Positions 8,949 to 18,229 of a DNA stretch of 64,000 nucleotides are shown piece by piece; positions within the stretch are counted from its first letter, which is position 1, and every line of letters begins with the position of its first letter. The translations under genes were made by a program, and so were the position numbers. The stretch is from contig NZ_JAAGVZ010000007.1 of assembly GCF_010882125.1 (NCBI RefSeq), positions 160,441 through 224,440 of the forward strand, written 5' to 3'. Source of the stretch: Peribacillus alkalitolerans. Its GTDB lineage: Bacteria > Bacillota > Bacilli > Bacillales > DSM-1321. The notes beneath the pieces are model-generated. The model was not told the origin of the DNA. It worked only from the letters and a program-made list of their open reading frames with translations, and did not search any database.

Positions 8949-9968
8949 GTGCAAAAGAAAGATAGAAAAGGTGAATTGACTGGCAAACAAAAAGCTGCCA
9001 TCTTACTCATTTCCTTAGGACCTGATGTATCAGCTTCAGTCTACAAGCATTTATCAGAGGAAGAAATTGAGCGTTTGACATTGGAGATATCAAGTGTTAG
9101 GAAAGTCGACACGCTTGAAAAGGAAGAAATTTTAGAAGAGTTTCATAACATTGCATTGGCACAAGATTATATCACCCAGGGTGGAATCGGTTATGCAAAG
9201 ACTGTTTTGGAAAAGGCACTAGGAACAGATCAAGCTGCTGCCATCATAAATAGGCTAACATCATCTTTACAAGTTAGACCGTTTGATTTTGCTAGAAAAG
9301 CAGATCCTGCCCAAATATTGAATTTTATCCAAAATGAGCACCCACAAACAATAGCACTCATTCTTTCTTATTTAGATCCATCTAAGGCAGGGCAAATATT
9401 ATCTGAACTTCCTCAGGAAGTCCAAGCTGATATTGCAAGAAGAATTGCGATTATGGATAGTACATCTCCAGAAATAATTAACGAAGTTGAACAGATTTTA
9501 GAAAGAAAACTTTCAACTACAGTTACACAGGATTATACACAAACAGGCGGGATTGAAGCTGTTGTAGACGTGTTAAATGGAGTAGATCGAGCAACAGAGC
9601 GTACAATTTTAGATGCTTTAGAAATACAAGATCCTGAACTAGCAGAAGAAATTAAAAAGCGTATGTTTGTCTTTGAAGATATTGTTACTCTAGATGGCCG
9701 AGCGATTCAAAGGGTTATCAGGGATTCTGATAATGATGATCTGAAATATGCACTTAAAGTGGCTAGTGAGGAAGTTAAAGAAATTGTATTCAAAAATATG
9801 TCTAAGCGTATGGTGGAAACCTTTACGGAAGAGATGGAATATATGGGTCCTGTTCGCCTAAGGGATATTGAAGAAGCTCAATCACGTATTGTAGCAGTAA
9901 TTAGGCGATTGGAAGAAGCTGGTGAAATCGTCATAGCACGCGGTGGAGGAGATGATATTATTGTCTAG
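8949..9968 (+). CDS. fliG: Flagellar motor switch protein FliG
   Basis: FliG is the C-ring protein that contacts the stator and generates torque. The 339 residues contain the N-terminal TGKQKAAILLISLG, the middle EHPQTIALILSYLDP (EHPQR-type motif) and the C-terminal torque helix around RAIQRVIRDSDNDD. The protein ends in GGGDDIIV. The start is GTG 8949 after AGGGGGAAATAAG, which agrees with the family N-terminus. The 3' end overlaps the region containing the fliH SD. Confidence 0.96.
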   Translation: MQKKDRKGELTGKQKAAILLISLGPDVSASVYKHLSEEEIERLTLEISSVRKVDTLEKEEILEEFHNIALAQDYITQGGIGYAKTVLEKALGTDQAAAIINRLTSSLQVRPFDFARKADPAQILNFIQNEHPQTIALILSYLDPSKAGQILSELPQEVQADIARRIAIMDSTSPEIINEVEQILERKLSTTVTQDYTQTGGIEAVVDVLNGVDRATERTILDALEIQDPELAEEIKKRMFVFEDIVTLDGRAIQRVIRDSDNDDLKYALKVASEEVKEIVFKNMSKRMVETFTEEMEYMGPVRLRDIEEAQSRIVAVIRRLEEAGEIVIARGGGDDIIV

Positions 9969-10749
9969 AATCATCAAATCGATGTGGGCTACTCCATCTG
10001 AAGAAAAAAAAAAGCCAATTAATATAAGACGAATTAATGTTCATGATTTCAGTGAAGAACCAATACAGAATAATGCTCCAACCTTTAATGAAAAAGAAAT
10101 TGAAGAACTAATTGAAGAAGCAAAACAACAAGCTTTTAAGATCATACAAGATGCCAAACTAGAAGCGGAACAAATTCTTTTTGAAGCAAATCATGCAAAA
10201 GAATCTTGGGAAAATGTCGAAAAGCCACACTTGATTGAAAACGCTCGTAATGAAGGTTTTCTTTTGGGCACTGAAGAAGGACGAAAGCAAGGATGCTTGC
10301 AAATGAGGCATTCAATAGATTTAGCAAAAGAAGTAGTGGATACTGCCAAGTCTGACTACCAATCCCATATAGAATCATCTGAAGAAACAATCCTACACCT
10401 TGGTCTGAAAGTAGCAGAGAAAATTATTAATAAACGGTTAGAAGCATCAGAAGAGGATTTTTATTCAATTGTTAGGAAAGCAATGAAAGAAGCAAGGGAA
10501 TACCAGGATATTCAATTACATGTCCATCCAATCCATTATGGATATTTAATGGCACAAAAAGATGAATTGTTGTCCTTATTTCCGAAAGAAACTGATTTTT
10601 ATATTTATCCCGATGATGAGTTAGCAGAGTCTACTTGTATCATTGAATCTTCTAATGGCAGGATTGATGCAAGTGTGGATAGCCAGCTTGATGAAGTTCG
10701 AAAAAAATTGTTTGAAATTTTAGAAGGTGATGTATCAAGTGAAGGCTAG
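9961..10749 (+). CDS. fliH: Flagellar export apparatus protein FliH
   Basis: FliH regulates the FliI ATPase and links it to the C ring. I chose TTG 9961, which overlaps the end of fliG and lies ten bases after GGAGGA. It gives an N-terminus (SRIIKS) like other Bacillus FliH and 262 residues. Upstream GTG 9943 and ATG 9952 precede or overlap the SD. The sequence is strongly charged, with a long coiled-coil segment (about 45-150) and a C-terminal FliH domain with GLKVAEKIINKRLE. Confidence 0.88.
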   Translation: MSRIIKSMWATPSEEKKKPINIRRINVHDFSEEPIQNNAPTFNEKEIEELIEEAKQQAFKIIQDAKLEAEQILFEANHAKESWENVEKPHLIENARNEGFLLGTEEGRKQGCLQMRHSIDLAKEVVDTAKSDYQSHIESSEETILHLGLKVAEKIINKRLEASEEDFYSIVRKAMKEAREYQDIQLHVHPIHYGYLMAQKDELLSLFPKETDFYIYPDDELAESTCIIESSNGRIDASVDSQLDEVRKKLFEILEGDVSSEG

Positions 10750-12058
10750 TCAATTATTATCACGGATTGACGAACTCGATTCATTAAAGAGGTATGGTCG
10801 AGTTAAGCGAGTTGTTGGGCTAATGATTGAATCGCAAGGCCCTACTAGCTCTATTGGCGAGGTATGTTTCATCCATACTGGATCAAACGGGAATAAAAGG
10901 AAAATTAGAGCTGAGGTCGTCGGATTTAGGGAAGAAAATGTGATTCTGATGCCTTATACAGCAGTGAATGAAATTTCCCCAGGGGCTTTGGTAGAGGCCA
11001 CATCAGCATCATTAGAAATAAAAGTTGGAACCGACTTGATTGGACAAGTATTAGACTCCCTAGGTAATCCATTAGATGGTAGCAATCTTCCAAAAGGATT
11101 ATCAACTGTGTCCACAGAACAAGATCCACCTAACCCAATGGAGAGGCCTCCAATAGATGAGGGTATCGAAGTTGGTGTTCGGATGATTGATAGTCTCCTT
11201 ACAGTAGGGAATGGACAGAGAGTTGGGATATTTGCTGGAAGTGGTGTAGGTAAAAGTACATTATTAGGTATGATCGCTAGAAACACAAAAGCCGATTTAA
11301 ATGTAATTGGACTAATAGGAGAACGCGGAAGAGAAGTTAGGGAGTTTATCGAAAAGGATTTAGGACCTGAAGGACTTAAACGATCCATTGTAGTTGTAGC
11401 CACTTCCGATCAACCTGCTTTAATGAGGATTAAAGGAGCTTATACTGCCACTGCCATTGCCGAATATTTTCGGGATAAAGGCTTAAATGTAATGCTGATG
11501 ATGGATTCTGTAACCCGTGTTGCAATGGCGCAAAGAGAAATTGGTCTAGCAGTCGGAGAGCCTCCTACCACAAAGGGGTATACACCTTCCGTGTTTGCTG
11601 TCCTCCCTAGATTATTAGAACGGACAGGGACAAATAAGCTTGGTTCAATTACAGCTTTCTATACCGTATTAGTGGATGGTGATGATATGAACGAACCGAT
11701 AGCAGACACCGTCCGAGGGATCCTCGATGGACATTTTGTTCTAGACCGTTCACTGGCAAATAAGGGGCAATATCCTGCAATTAATGTTTTGAAGAGTATT
11801 AGCCGTATTATGAACAATATTGTAGACCCTGAGCATCGTGGAAGAGCGGAAAAACTTCGAGAGTCAATGGCGAAATATTTAGAAAATGAAGATTTGATAA
11901 ATATAGGTGCTTACAAAAAAGGATCTTCAAAAGAAATTGATGATGCTATCAAAAAATATCCTGAAATTCTCTCTTTTCTAAAACAAAGCACTACAGAAAA
12001 AGTAAGCAAAGAAGAGAGTATCGCCAAATTAATGAATTTAATAGGAAATGGTGAGTAG
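10739..12058 (+). CDS. fliI: Flagellum-specific ATPase FliI
   Basis: FliI is the hexameric ATPase, related to the F1 beta subunit, that energises flagellar protein export. GTG 10739 follows AAGGTGA and gives 439 residues, overlapping fliH by 11 bases. The Walker A motif GIFAGSGVGKST is near residue 165 and Walker B VMLMMDSVTRVA near 250. The family block GEPPTTKGYTPSVFA and VDGDDMNEPIADTVRG follow. The C-terminal domain includes INIGAYKKGSS. Confidence 0.95.
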   Translation: MKASQLLSRIDELDSLKRYGRVKRVVGLMIESQGPTSSIGEVCFIHTGSNGNKRKIRAEVVGFREENVILMPYTAVNEISPGALVEATSASLEIKVGTDLIGQVLDSLGNPLDGSNLPKGLSTVSTEQDPPNPMERPPIDEGIEVGVRMIDSLLTVGNGQRVGIFAGSGVGKSTLLGMIARNTKADLNVIGLIGERGREVREFIEKDLGPEGLKRSIVVVATSDQPALMRIKGAYTATAIAEYFRDKGLNVMLMMDSVTRVAMAQREIGLAVGEPPTTKGYTPSVFAVLPRLLERTGTNKLGSITAFYTVLVDGDDMNEPIADTVRGILDGHFVLDRSLANKGQYPAINVLKSISRIMNNIVDPEHRGRAEKLRESMAKYLENEDLINIGAYKKGSSKEIDDAIKKYPEILSFLKQSTTEKVSKEESIAKLMNLIGNGE

Positions 12059-12059
12059 G

Positions 12060-12503
12060 ATGGTTTATCAATATAAGTTTTCGAAAATATTGACGTTGAA
12101 AGAAAGAGAAAAAGAAGACGCGTATTCTAAATACAGTCAAGCACTAAAACATTTTGAAGAAGTGGCAGAAAAATTATTTAGATTATTGAAGAAGAAAGAA
12201 GATTTGCTTGAATTCCAAGAAAAAAAATTAGTAAATGGATTGTCAGTCGATCATATCAGGCATCATCAATCCTTTATTGGTAACTTAGAAAAAATCATCG
12301 ATCATTGTCAAAAAGAAGTGATCGAAGCGCGAACTAAACTGAATCTTTTTCAATCGTTACTGATAGAAAAAAATGTTGAAGTCAAAAAGTATGAAAAAAT
12401 AAAAGAAAAAGACTTTAGTAATTTTCTAGAAATAGTTAAAGAAAATGATAATCGACAAATGGACGAAATTTCGATTCAACAATTTGTCAGCAAAGAAAAT
12501 TAG
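12060..12503 (+). CDS. fliJ: Flagellar export chaperone FliJ
   Basis: FliJ is the stalk-like coiled coil that fits inside the FliI ring and escorts chaperones to the gate. The protein is almost wholly helical and rich in Lys and Glu. ATG 12060 gives 147 residues beginning MVYQYKFSKIL, matching the usual Bacillus FliJ start. An ATG at 12048 would add four residues inside the end of fliI. Confidence 0.9.
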   Translation: MVYQYKFSKILTLKEREKEDAYSKYSQALKHFEEVAEKLFRLLKKKEDLLEFQEKKLVNGLSVDHIRHHQSFIGNLEKIIDHCQKEVIEARTKLNLFQSLLIEKNVEVKKYEKIKEKDFSNFLEIVKENDNRQMDEISIQQFVSKEN

Positions 12504-12511
12504 GTGATTGA

Positions 12512-13138
12512 ATGGCTAAACAAATCGATGGAAATGTGATGGAAGAGAAAAAGACATATAACAAATTTCAATGGTTCCTTTTTATTGTAATCATTCCATT
12601 GTTGTTTACAGTTGCTTTAGCATTGATTGTCCTTACGGTTGCTGGTGTAAATGTATTTGAGCTAACGAAGAAATATAGTAGTCACGTCCCATTTTTATCT
12701 TCTTCCCAGGAAAATAACAATTCCTCATCTATTAAAGAATTTCAAAGCAAGATTGTCGACCTTGAAGCAGAAATTATCGATCGAGAAGAACTGGTAACCA
12801 AATTAGAATCGATTATTGAAAGCAGAGAAACGGATCTTGAAACTTTAGAAATTGAAAACCAACGTCTTGAAGAAGAAATAATAGAACTACAGGCTGCTCA
12901 AGAAGATCACAAAAAAACGTTAAAAGATATCATTAACACCTATGAAACAATGAAACCCAAAAAAGCTGCTCCTATTTTAACAGCCTTAACGGATGAGGAA
13001 GCTGTAAAGATATTATCGAAACTAAAAGCAGATACTCTTTCATCAATTTTAGAACAAATGGAACCTGAAGATGCAGCTAGGCTAACCCAGCAACTCACTG
13101 TCCATTCTGAAAACGATCCATCCTTAAACGAGGAATAA
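12512..13138 (+). CDS. ylxF: YlxF, MotE-like flagellar operon membrane protein
   Basis: The 208-residue protein has one N-terminal membrane helix (about 19-43), a coiled coil of Glu-rich heptads (about 70-150) and a C-terminal MgtE N-like domain. That domain shows the paired phrases ALTDEEAVKILSKL and SSILEQMEPEDAARLT. This layout is that of YlxF, the Gram-positive counterpart of the MotE chaperone that assists MotC in other bacteria. A role in motor or rod assembly is inferred from homology and from its place between fliJ and fliK. Confidence 0.85.
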   Translation: MAKQIDGNVMEEKKTYNKFQWFLFIVIIPLLFTVALALIVLTVAGVNVFELTKKYSSHVPFLSSSQENNNSSSIKEFQSKIVDLEAEIIDREELVTKLESIIESRETDLETLEIENQRLEEEIIELQAAQEDHKKTLKDIINTYETMKPKKAAPILTALTDEEAVKILSKLKADTLSSILEQMEPEDAARLTQQLTVHSENDPSLNEE

Positions 13139-13174
13139 TAACACCACATTCTATTATTGAAGGGAGGTGAAAAT

Positions 13175-14509
13175 ATGCAGACAAGTAGTGTAAATCAATC
13201 AAATATATGTTCACAGACTAATAAAACATCACTACTAAGTAAGTCTCGCTCCTCTTCATTCGGGTCTGTTTTCTCGAATATGACGAAAATCACGGACGAA
13301 ACTAAATCAACCAATGATAATAAAACTATTAGCAATGGTATGGAGGAGTTACTATCATTTCTATCCATCAATCATTTAACTGAAATTGAGGGCGCTGGAG
13401 CTTTTATTGAAGATTGGATGGTAAATGGTGCAGAAGTGAACTCACACCCATTTATGGATAAGTTGTTCAAGGATGAAGAAATTTCTTCTTTAAATGAGTT
13501 ATTAGGATCATTTTTTATTGGTTTGAATCTAGATACCGAAAAGCTTCCTAGTCTTGGAGAAGGTTCATTTTTTGAAGTGAGTCTAAAAGCCCTTAGAGGG
13601 ATTACAGAAATGCTTAATGGTCCTGAAGGATATTCACAATTAAAAGATAACCTACCTTTGATTAAAATGGCTAAGCTTCAAACCATGCTTGCTAATTTCA
13701 TGGATTTATCCAACGCAGATATAAACACTAACAATGCCGTTAAGTCATTTCTTAATGAAATAGCATCAAAATTAGAGAAGCAATTGTCCTATCAAAATAC
13801 AAGTTCATACGTTAAACAACTGGATAGCACTTTAGAGGAGACTAAACAGACTTTTACTAGTCAAATAAATACCTTGAAAGAACATCCAAAACTGAATAGT
13901 AAAGAAACCCTTTTATCGGCATTCCAAAGAAATATAAAACAAGAAACAGCAGATATGCTGGGATTGCCAAAATCGTTATCTCTGGCTACTAGTGACCAAC
14001 CTCTAGGCCAAGGGTTTACACTTTCCATGTCAAAGGTTGAACAGTTTGTCCTGACAGTCGGTAAAAGTGACACATCGGTGAATCAAGAGCAATTTATCAA
14101 GTCTTTTGAATCCATCATCGCCAAATCCATTTTACAAAATGGCAAGGGGCTACAAAAAATACTTATCAGGTTGAATCCAGAACATCTTGGAAGCTTACGA
14201 ATCGAGTTGATTCAAAAAGATAGCATGATGGTTGCGAAGATTTTGGCTTCTTCAGGAAAAGCAAAAGAACTTCTTGATTCTCATCTTTCAGGCCTTAAAC
14301 AAGCATTTACTAATCAGAATTTATCTGTTGAAAGAGTTGAAGTATCTCAATCGTTCAATCCTTTCACACAAGAAAAATCCTTGACTCGTGAACATGGACA
14401 AAATCAGCACCAACCAAGGCACCAGGAAGATACCAATCAAGAACAAGACGATAATGAAGTAGATTTCCTTTCAAGTTTTGAAGAAGCTTTACTTAGTGTA
14501 GAAGGGTAG
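13175..14509 (+). CDS. fliK: Flagellar hook-length control protein FliK
   Basis: FliK is an exported molecular ruler that ends hook growth and switches export to filament substrates. ATG 13175 follows GGGAGGTGA and gives 444 residues. The N-terminal two thirds is low-complexity and polar, as usual. The conserved C-terminal Flg_hook domain (about 310-400) contains IRLNPEHLGSLRIEL. The tail is rich in Gln, His and Glu. The upstream in-frame TTG 13157 precedes the SD and was rejected. Confidence 0.9.
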   Translation: MQTSSVNQSNICSQTNKTSLLSKSRSSSFGSVFSNMTKITDETKSTNDNKTISNGMEELLSFLSINHLTEIEGAGAFIEDWMVNGAEVNSHPFMDKLFKDEEISSLNELLGSFFIGLNLDTEKLPSLGEGSFFEVSLKALRGITEMLNGPEGYSQLKDNLPLIKMAKLQTMLANFMDLSNADINTNNAVKSFLNEIASKLEKQLSYQNTSSYVKQLDSTLEETKQTFTSQINTLKEHPKLNSKETLLSAFQRNIKQETADMLGLPKSLSLATSDQPLGQGFTLSMSKVEQFVLTVGKSDTSVNQEQFIKSFESIIAKSILQNGKGLQKILIRLNPEHLGSLRIELIQKDSMMVAKILASSGKAKELLDSHLSGLKQAFTNQNLSVERVEVSQSFNPFTQEKSLTREHGQNQHQPRHQEDTNQEQDDNEVDFLSSFEEALLSVEG

Positions 14510-14516
14510 TTGCTAA

Positions 14517-15158
14517 ATGTCTAAAATACAAGAAAGTCTTTTACTGACAAGCTATCAGCAAGATAAAAGAAAAACAGGCTCTGATGTATTAGGGAAAGAT
14601 GATTTCTTAAAAATCCTGATGACACAGCTTCAGAATCAAGATCCAATGAATCCTATGCAAGATAAAGATTTTGTTGCACAAATGGCAACCTTTTCTTCCC
14701 TTGAGCAAATTACAAATATGGGAAAATCTATAGAAAAATTTGTTTCTGTCCAACAACAAAGCCAGCTTATTTCTTACAATCAGTTTGTGGGGAGAGAAGT
14801 AACATGGCATAAACTGACTGAAAATGAAGACCCAAATAAAGCACCTATTATATCTGAAGGAAAAGGGATTGTTTCCTCTGTCCAGTTTAAAGAGGATAGT
14901 GTAATTTTCATCCTAAAAGATGGAACTACACTTGAACCAGGAAACATTTCTCAAATCAATCAATCCAATACTACTAATAGTCTATTAACAGCAAGTGAAC
15001 TAATTGGGAAAATGGTAACCTGGAAAAATGAATCAGGTGTTGAAGTTTCAGCAAGGGTTAAAAGCGTTCAAACGAAAGATGGTCAAACTGTATTTGAGAT
15101 GGATAATGAAGAAAAATCTAAAATCATTTCCGATCAAATGATAAGTATTTCAGCTTAA
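14517..15158 (+). CDS. flgD: Flagellar hook capping (scaffold) protein FlgD
   Basis: FlgD caps the growing hook and guides FlgE polymerisation. The N-terminal family signature is present: LGKDDFLKILMTQLQNQDP, then MNPMQDKDFVAQMATFSSLEQ. The C-terminal half is beta-rich and probably forms the tudor/FnIII-like portion. At 213 residues it is longer than the B. subtilis protein (about 140), with a fuller C-terminal domain. It precedes the TIGR02530 gene and flgE. Confidence 0.93.
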   Translation: MSKIQESLLLTSYQQDKRKTGSDVLGKDDFLKILMTQLQNQDPMNPMQDKDFVAQMATFSSLEQITNMGKSIEKFVSVQQQSQLISYNQFVGREVTWHKLTENEDPNKAPIISEGKGIVSSVQFKEDSVIFILKDGTTLEPGNISQINQSNTTNSLLTASELIGKMVTWKNESGVEVSARVKSVQTKDGQTVFEMDNEEKSKIISDQMISISA

Positions 15159-15172
15159 AGAGAGGTGAAGTT

Positions 15173-15574
15173 ATGAACAAAACTACCTTTAGGTCAGTAC
15201 ATTCACCTATAATCCCGTTACACAAGAACAAGAGTAACAGTCCAAAACCAACAGGACAGATAGGGATATCATTTTCAAACCAATTAAACCAAGAAATTCA
15301 AAAACAAGTACAACAAAAGCCGTTAACTTTTAGCAAGCATGCAACGATCAGAATGGATCAAAGAAATATTTCAATTGATGTAGAAATGCAGAGAAAGATT
15401 GAAGAAAAACTATTAGAAGCAAAAAACAAAGGTGTAAACGACTCCCTAGTTCTATTACATAATGCAGCCTTAATCATCAATGCCAAGAACAATACCGTTA
15501 TCACTGCTATGGACAGAAATGAAGCAGCATCCCAAATATTTACCAATATCAACGGAACCATATTAATAGATTAA
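15173..15574 (+). CDS. Flagellar operon protein, TIGR02530 type
   Basis: This 133-residue soluble protein has a basic, disordered N-terminus (1-45) and a conserved C-terminal half. The phrase FSKHATIRMDQRNIS is followed by a helix and then VNDSLVLLHNAALIINAKNNTVITAMDR. This matches the small flagellar protein family commonly found between flgD and flgE in Firmicutes, described only as flagellar operon protein. A hook-assembly role is inferred from context only. The SD GAGAGGTGA is strong. Confidence 0.8.
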   Translation: MNKTTFRSVHSPIIPLHKNKSNSPKPTGQIGISFSNQLNQEIQKQVQQKPLTFSKHATIRMDQRNISIDVEMQRKIEEKLLEAKNKGVNDSLVLLHNAALIINAKNNTVITAMDRNEAASQIFTNINGTILID

Positions 15575-15645
15575 TAGGCTGGACCGAAAAGGAAGCCTAG
15601 GCTTGCTGAATGACAGAAGCGGCCATTAAGAAAGGGGAAACTATA

Positions 15646-17487
15646 ATGCTTAGATCCATGTATTCAGGTATCAGTGGTTTAAAAAACTTCCAAACAAAGC
15701 TTGACGTAATAGGAAATAACATTGCAAACGTTAATACATTTGGTTATAAAAAAGGTCGCGTAACATTCAAAGACACGATGAACCAAACCATTGCTGGTGC
15801 AAGTGCTGCTCAAGATAACCGTGGTGGAAAAAACCCGATGCAGGTTGGACTAGGGTCGACTGTAGCTTCTATTGACACAGTTCATACTCAATCTAGTTTG
15901 CAAACTACAGGGCGACCTTTGGATCTTGGAATATCAGGAGATGGGTATTTTGTTGTTAAGCAAGGAAATGCTGAATTTTTCACTAGAGCTGGGAACTTTT
16001 ATTTAGATGATAATGGAAACCTTGTAAATGGTGATGGTATGAAAGTTCAAGCATATAAGTATGATGAACAAGGTAATATTACCAATAAATATGGAGATGT
16101 TGCTGTTAATGTTAATGCAGTTTTACCTCCTGTTAAAACTACTGGTATTGAATTTTCTGAAAATTTATCAAGTAATGCAAATAAAGGCTCAGTGTTTAAT
16201 CAGCAAATTAAAGTAGTGGATGAAAATGGTATATCCCGTTCTACTACTATTTACTTTAAAAAACTCTCACAAGATAATTGGGGTGTATATACAAAAGAGC
16301 CATTGGAAGCAACAGCTATCCCAACTGGTGGATTAAAGGCGGATTTATCCGTATATACCGGATCAAATAAAGTCAAGTGGGATTTGCGATATACTGGTAC
16401 TGCTGGTAGTGAATATAGTTTAACAGACGGAACTAATACTATCCCATTGACAGTAACAGCTTCCAAAAAATTAATATTACCTAATCCAGTAAATCTAACT
16501 CATAAAACTTTACTTGCAGGACTTCAATTGGACGTTTCAAGCATTGAAAAACCAGCAAGTGTAACATCAACACAATTAATAGGTAATACAGGAAATTTTA
16601 AGGTGAATATACCTACTTCGTACACACCTTCAACTGATACAAATTATTCAATAACATACACTGCAGCAGTACCACCAGTACCTGGACCAGCGGCCCCAGA
16701 ATCTTACAATATTAGTGTGAATGGTGCACCAGCAACAACAATAACTTGGAATGCTAGCGGGAAATTTGTAACAGCTGAAGGAGTAGAAATTGATAAAAAT
16801 GGGTTATCTCCTAATGATGGAGACACGTGGATAATTGATGCGAAAGCAAAAACCCCACAAGTTCCTAACCCTGCTACTACACCCATAGCGTCGATTGAGG
16901 TAAATCCAGCAACTAAAGAGGATCATAAATTGACATTTGTTAATGGCAAGATTCCAAATGATAAGTCGACGATTACAATGGATTTATCAATTCCTTCTGG
17001 TTTTAAGGATGATGTTGATACTGTTACAAATGAAAGTATACAAATATTAAAAGGAATCAAATTTGATTTTTCAAAATTAACACAGGAAGATGGATCAATG
17101 ACTGCTCTAATAAATCCAGATGGGAATACTGAAGGTTCTCTTGAGAGCTTTAACATAGGTGCTAGTGGGGAAATTAATGGTGTTTATTCAAATGGACAAG
17201 TTTTAACTTTAGGCCAGCTTGCACTAGCTAAATTTTCCAACTCATCAGGTTTAACTAAAGCAGGTAACAACCTCTTCCAAGAATCCATCAACTCAGGTAC
17301 TGCTAATATTAACGTTGCCGGAGAAGGCCGAGGAACAATTGCTTCAGGTTCACTTGAAATGTCAAATGTTGATTTGTCAGAAGAGTTTACAGAAATGATT
17401 ACTGCTCAACGTGGGTTCCAAGCAAATACTAGAATTATCACGACTTCAGATGAAATCCTTCAAGAGCTAGTTAATCTAAAACGATAG
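15646..17487 (+). CDS. flgE: Flagellar hook protein FlgE, enlarged
   Basis: FlgE forms the flexible hook joining rod and filament. ATG 15646 follows AAAGGGGAAA and gives 613 residues, against about 264 in B. subtilis. The N-terminal D0/D1 core (1 to about 175) carries LRSMYSGISGLKNFQ, IGNNIANVNTFGYKK and SGDGYFVVKQG. The C-terminal core (about 515-613) ends in EFTEMITAQRGFQANTRIITTSDEILQELVNLKR-like FlgE sequence. Between them lie about 340 Thr-, Asn- and Pro-rich residues that should form extra surface domains, including a Pro-Ala segment PPVPGPAAPE. No frameshift is seen. Confidence 0.92.
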   Translation: MLRSMYSGISGLKNFQTKLDVIGNNIANVNTFGYKKGRVTFKDTMNQTIAGASAAQDNRGGKNPMQVGLGSTVASIDTVHTQSSLQTTGRPLDLGISGDGYFVVKQGNAEFFTRAGNFYLDDNGNLVNGDGMKVQAYKYDEQGNITNKYGDVAVNVNAVLPPVKTTGIEFSENLSSNANKGSVFNQQIKVVDENGISRSTTIYFKKLSQDNWGVYTKEPLEATAIPTGGLKADLSVYTGSNKVKWDLRYTGTAGSEYSLTDGTNTIPLTVTASKKLILPNPVNLTHKTLLAGLQLDVSSIEKPASVTSTQLIGNTGNFKVNIPTSYTPSTDTNYSITYTAAVPPVPGPAAPESYNISVNGAPATTITWNASGKFVTAEGVEIDKNGLSPNDGDTWIIDAKAKTPQVPNPATTPIASIEVNPATKEDHKLTFVNGKIPNDKSTITMDLSIPSGFKDDVDTVTNESIQILKGIKFDFSKLTQEDGSMTALINPDGNTEGSLESFNIGASGEINGVYSNGQVLTLGQLALAKFSNSSGLTKAGNNLFQESINSGTANINVAGEGRGTIASGSLEMSNVDLSEEFTEMITAQRGFQANTRIITTSDEILQELVNLKR

Positions 17488-17491
17488 ATTT

Positions 17492-17541
17492 AAGGGAGGG
17501 TAGGAGCTAAAGAACTTTTGTTACTTTAGCTCCCCATTACA
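17492..17541 (+). promoter_or_regulatory. Split ribosome-binding site with bridging hairpin before swrD
   Basis: AAGGGAGGG (17492-17500) is the only good SD before swrD, but it lies 41 bases from the TTG start. The gap is filled by a hairpin: GGAGCTAAAG (17503-17512) pairs perfectly with CTTTAGCTCC (17524-17533). An inner AAC/GTT stem closes a TTTT loop, with A17523 bulged. Folding would leave about 10 bases between SD and TTG. No T tract follows, so it is not a terminator. Confidence 0.6.
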
Positions 17542-17766
17542 TTGATCAATGTCACTAGGTTAAACGGGAAGAGCTATATGGTAAACGCACTATACATAGA
17601 AGCGGTTGAATCTCATCCTGATACGATGATTACATTAACGAATGGTAAAAAGTTTGTTGTTGCTGAAACGGAAGGTCAAATTAAGACTGCCATTATCCAA
17701 TTTTATCGTTCTATTAATTTATTGGGGCTTCAGAAAAATGAGGAGGACCTAGCTAATGAAGAATAA
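17542..17766 (+). CDS. swrD: SwrD (FlbD family) flagellar power protein
   Basis: The 74-residue protein matches the FlbD family, with MINVTRLNGKSYMVNALYIEAVE and TLTNGKKFVVAET visible in sequence order. In B. subtilis SwrD raises flagellar power so that cells can swarm. Only TTG 17542 fits: an in-frame TAG lies at 17527-17529, ATG 17578 would cut into the conserved region, and the homologous N-terminus starts at this codon. The gene overlaps fliL by 11 bases. Its SD is separated from the start by a hairpin (see the separate entry). Confidence 0.88.
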   Translation: MINVTRLNGKSYMVNALYIEAVESHPDTMITLTNGKKFVVAETEGQIKTAIIQFYRSINLLGLQKNEEDLANEE

Positions 17767-18184
17767 GCTCCTTACAATCATGATAGTATTGTTAGTTTCA
17801 ATTACCTTGATCGGTGCGATAGCTTTAGTTGTCGTCCTAAAATTCACAGGGGATGAAGCTGCACATTCTGAACCTTCCATCGATGAAATCATCGATGCGT
17901 CAGTGGAGGTTCCTGAAATCACTACAAATTTAGCAAGTGGAGATTTTATTAAGATTTCCTTTATGGTTCAAACCGACAGCAAGAAAGCGAAGGAAGAATT
18001 GGAAAAACGAAACTTTCAGGTTAAAAATATTATTTTAACCGAGCTTTCTGAACTTAAGTCAGATGATTTAAAGGGCAAGGCCGGAAAAGAAAAGCTTCAA
18101 GATAAACTTGAAAATAAGTTAAACAGCATTATGCAGGAAGGTACGATTGAAAAGGTGTACATCACCTCATCCATCCTCCAATAA
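17756..18184 (+). CDS. fliL: Flagellar basal body-associated protein FliL
   Basis: FliL is a single-pass membrane protein that surrounds or supports the stator. The 142 residues show a membrane helix at about 4-31 (LLTIMIVLLVSITLIGAIAL) and an extracytoplasmic FliL domain with FIKISFMVQTDSKKAKEEL and the closing GTIEKVYITSSILQ. The SD GAGGAGG lies in the end of swrD. Confidence 0.93.
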   Translation: MKNKLLTIMIVLLVSITLIGAIALVVVLKFTGDEAAHSEPSIDEIIDASVEVPEITTNLASGDFIKISFMVQTDSKKAKEELEKRNFQVKNIILTELSELKSDDLKGKAGKEKLQDKLENKLNSIMQEGTIEKVYITSSILQ

Positions 18185-18229
18185 ACAAATAAAGAATATA
18201 TTTACAGAGGTAATGGGAGGTGACGATCC

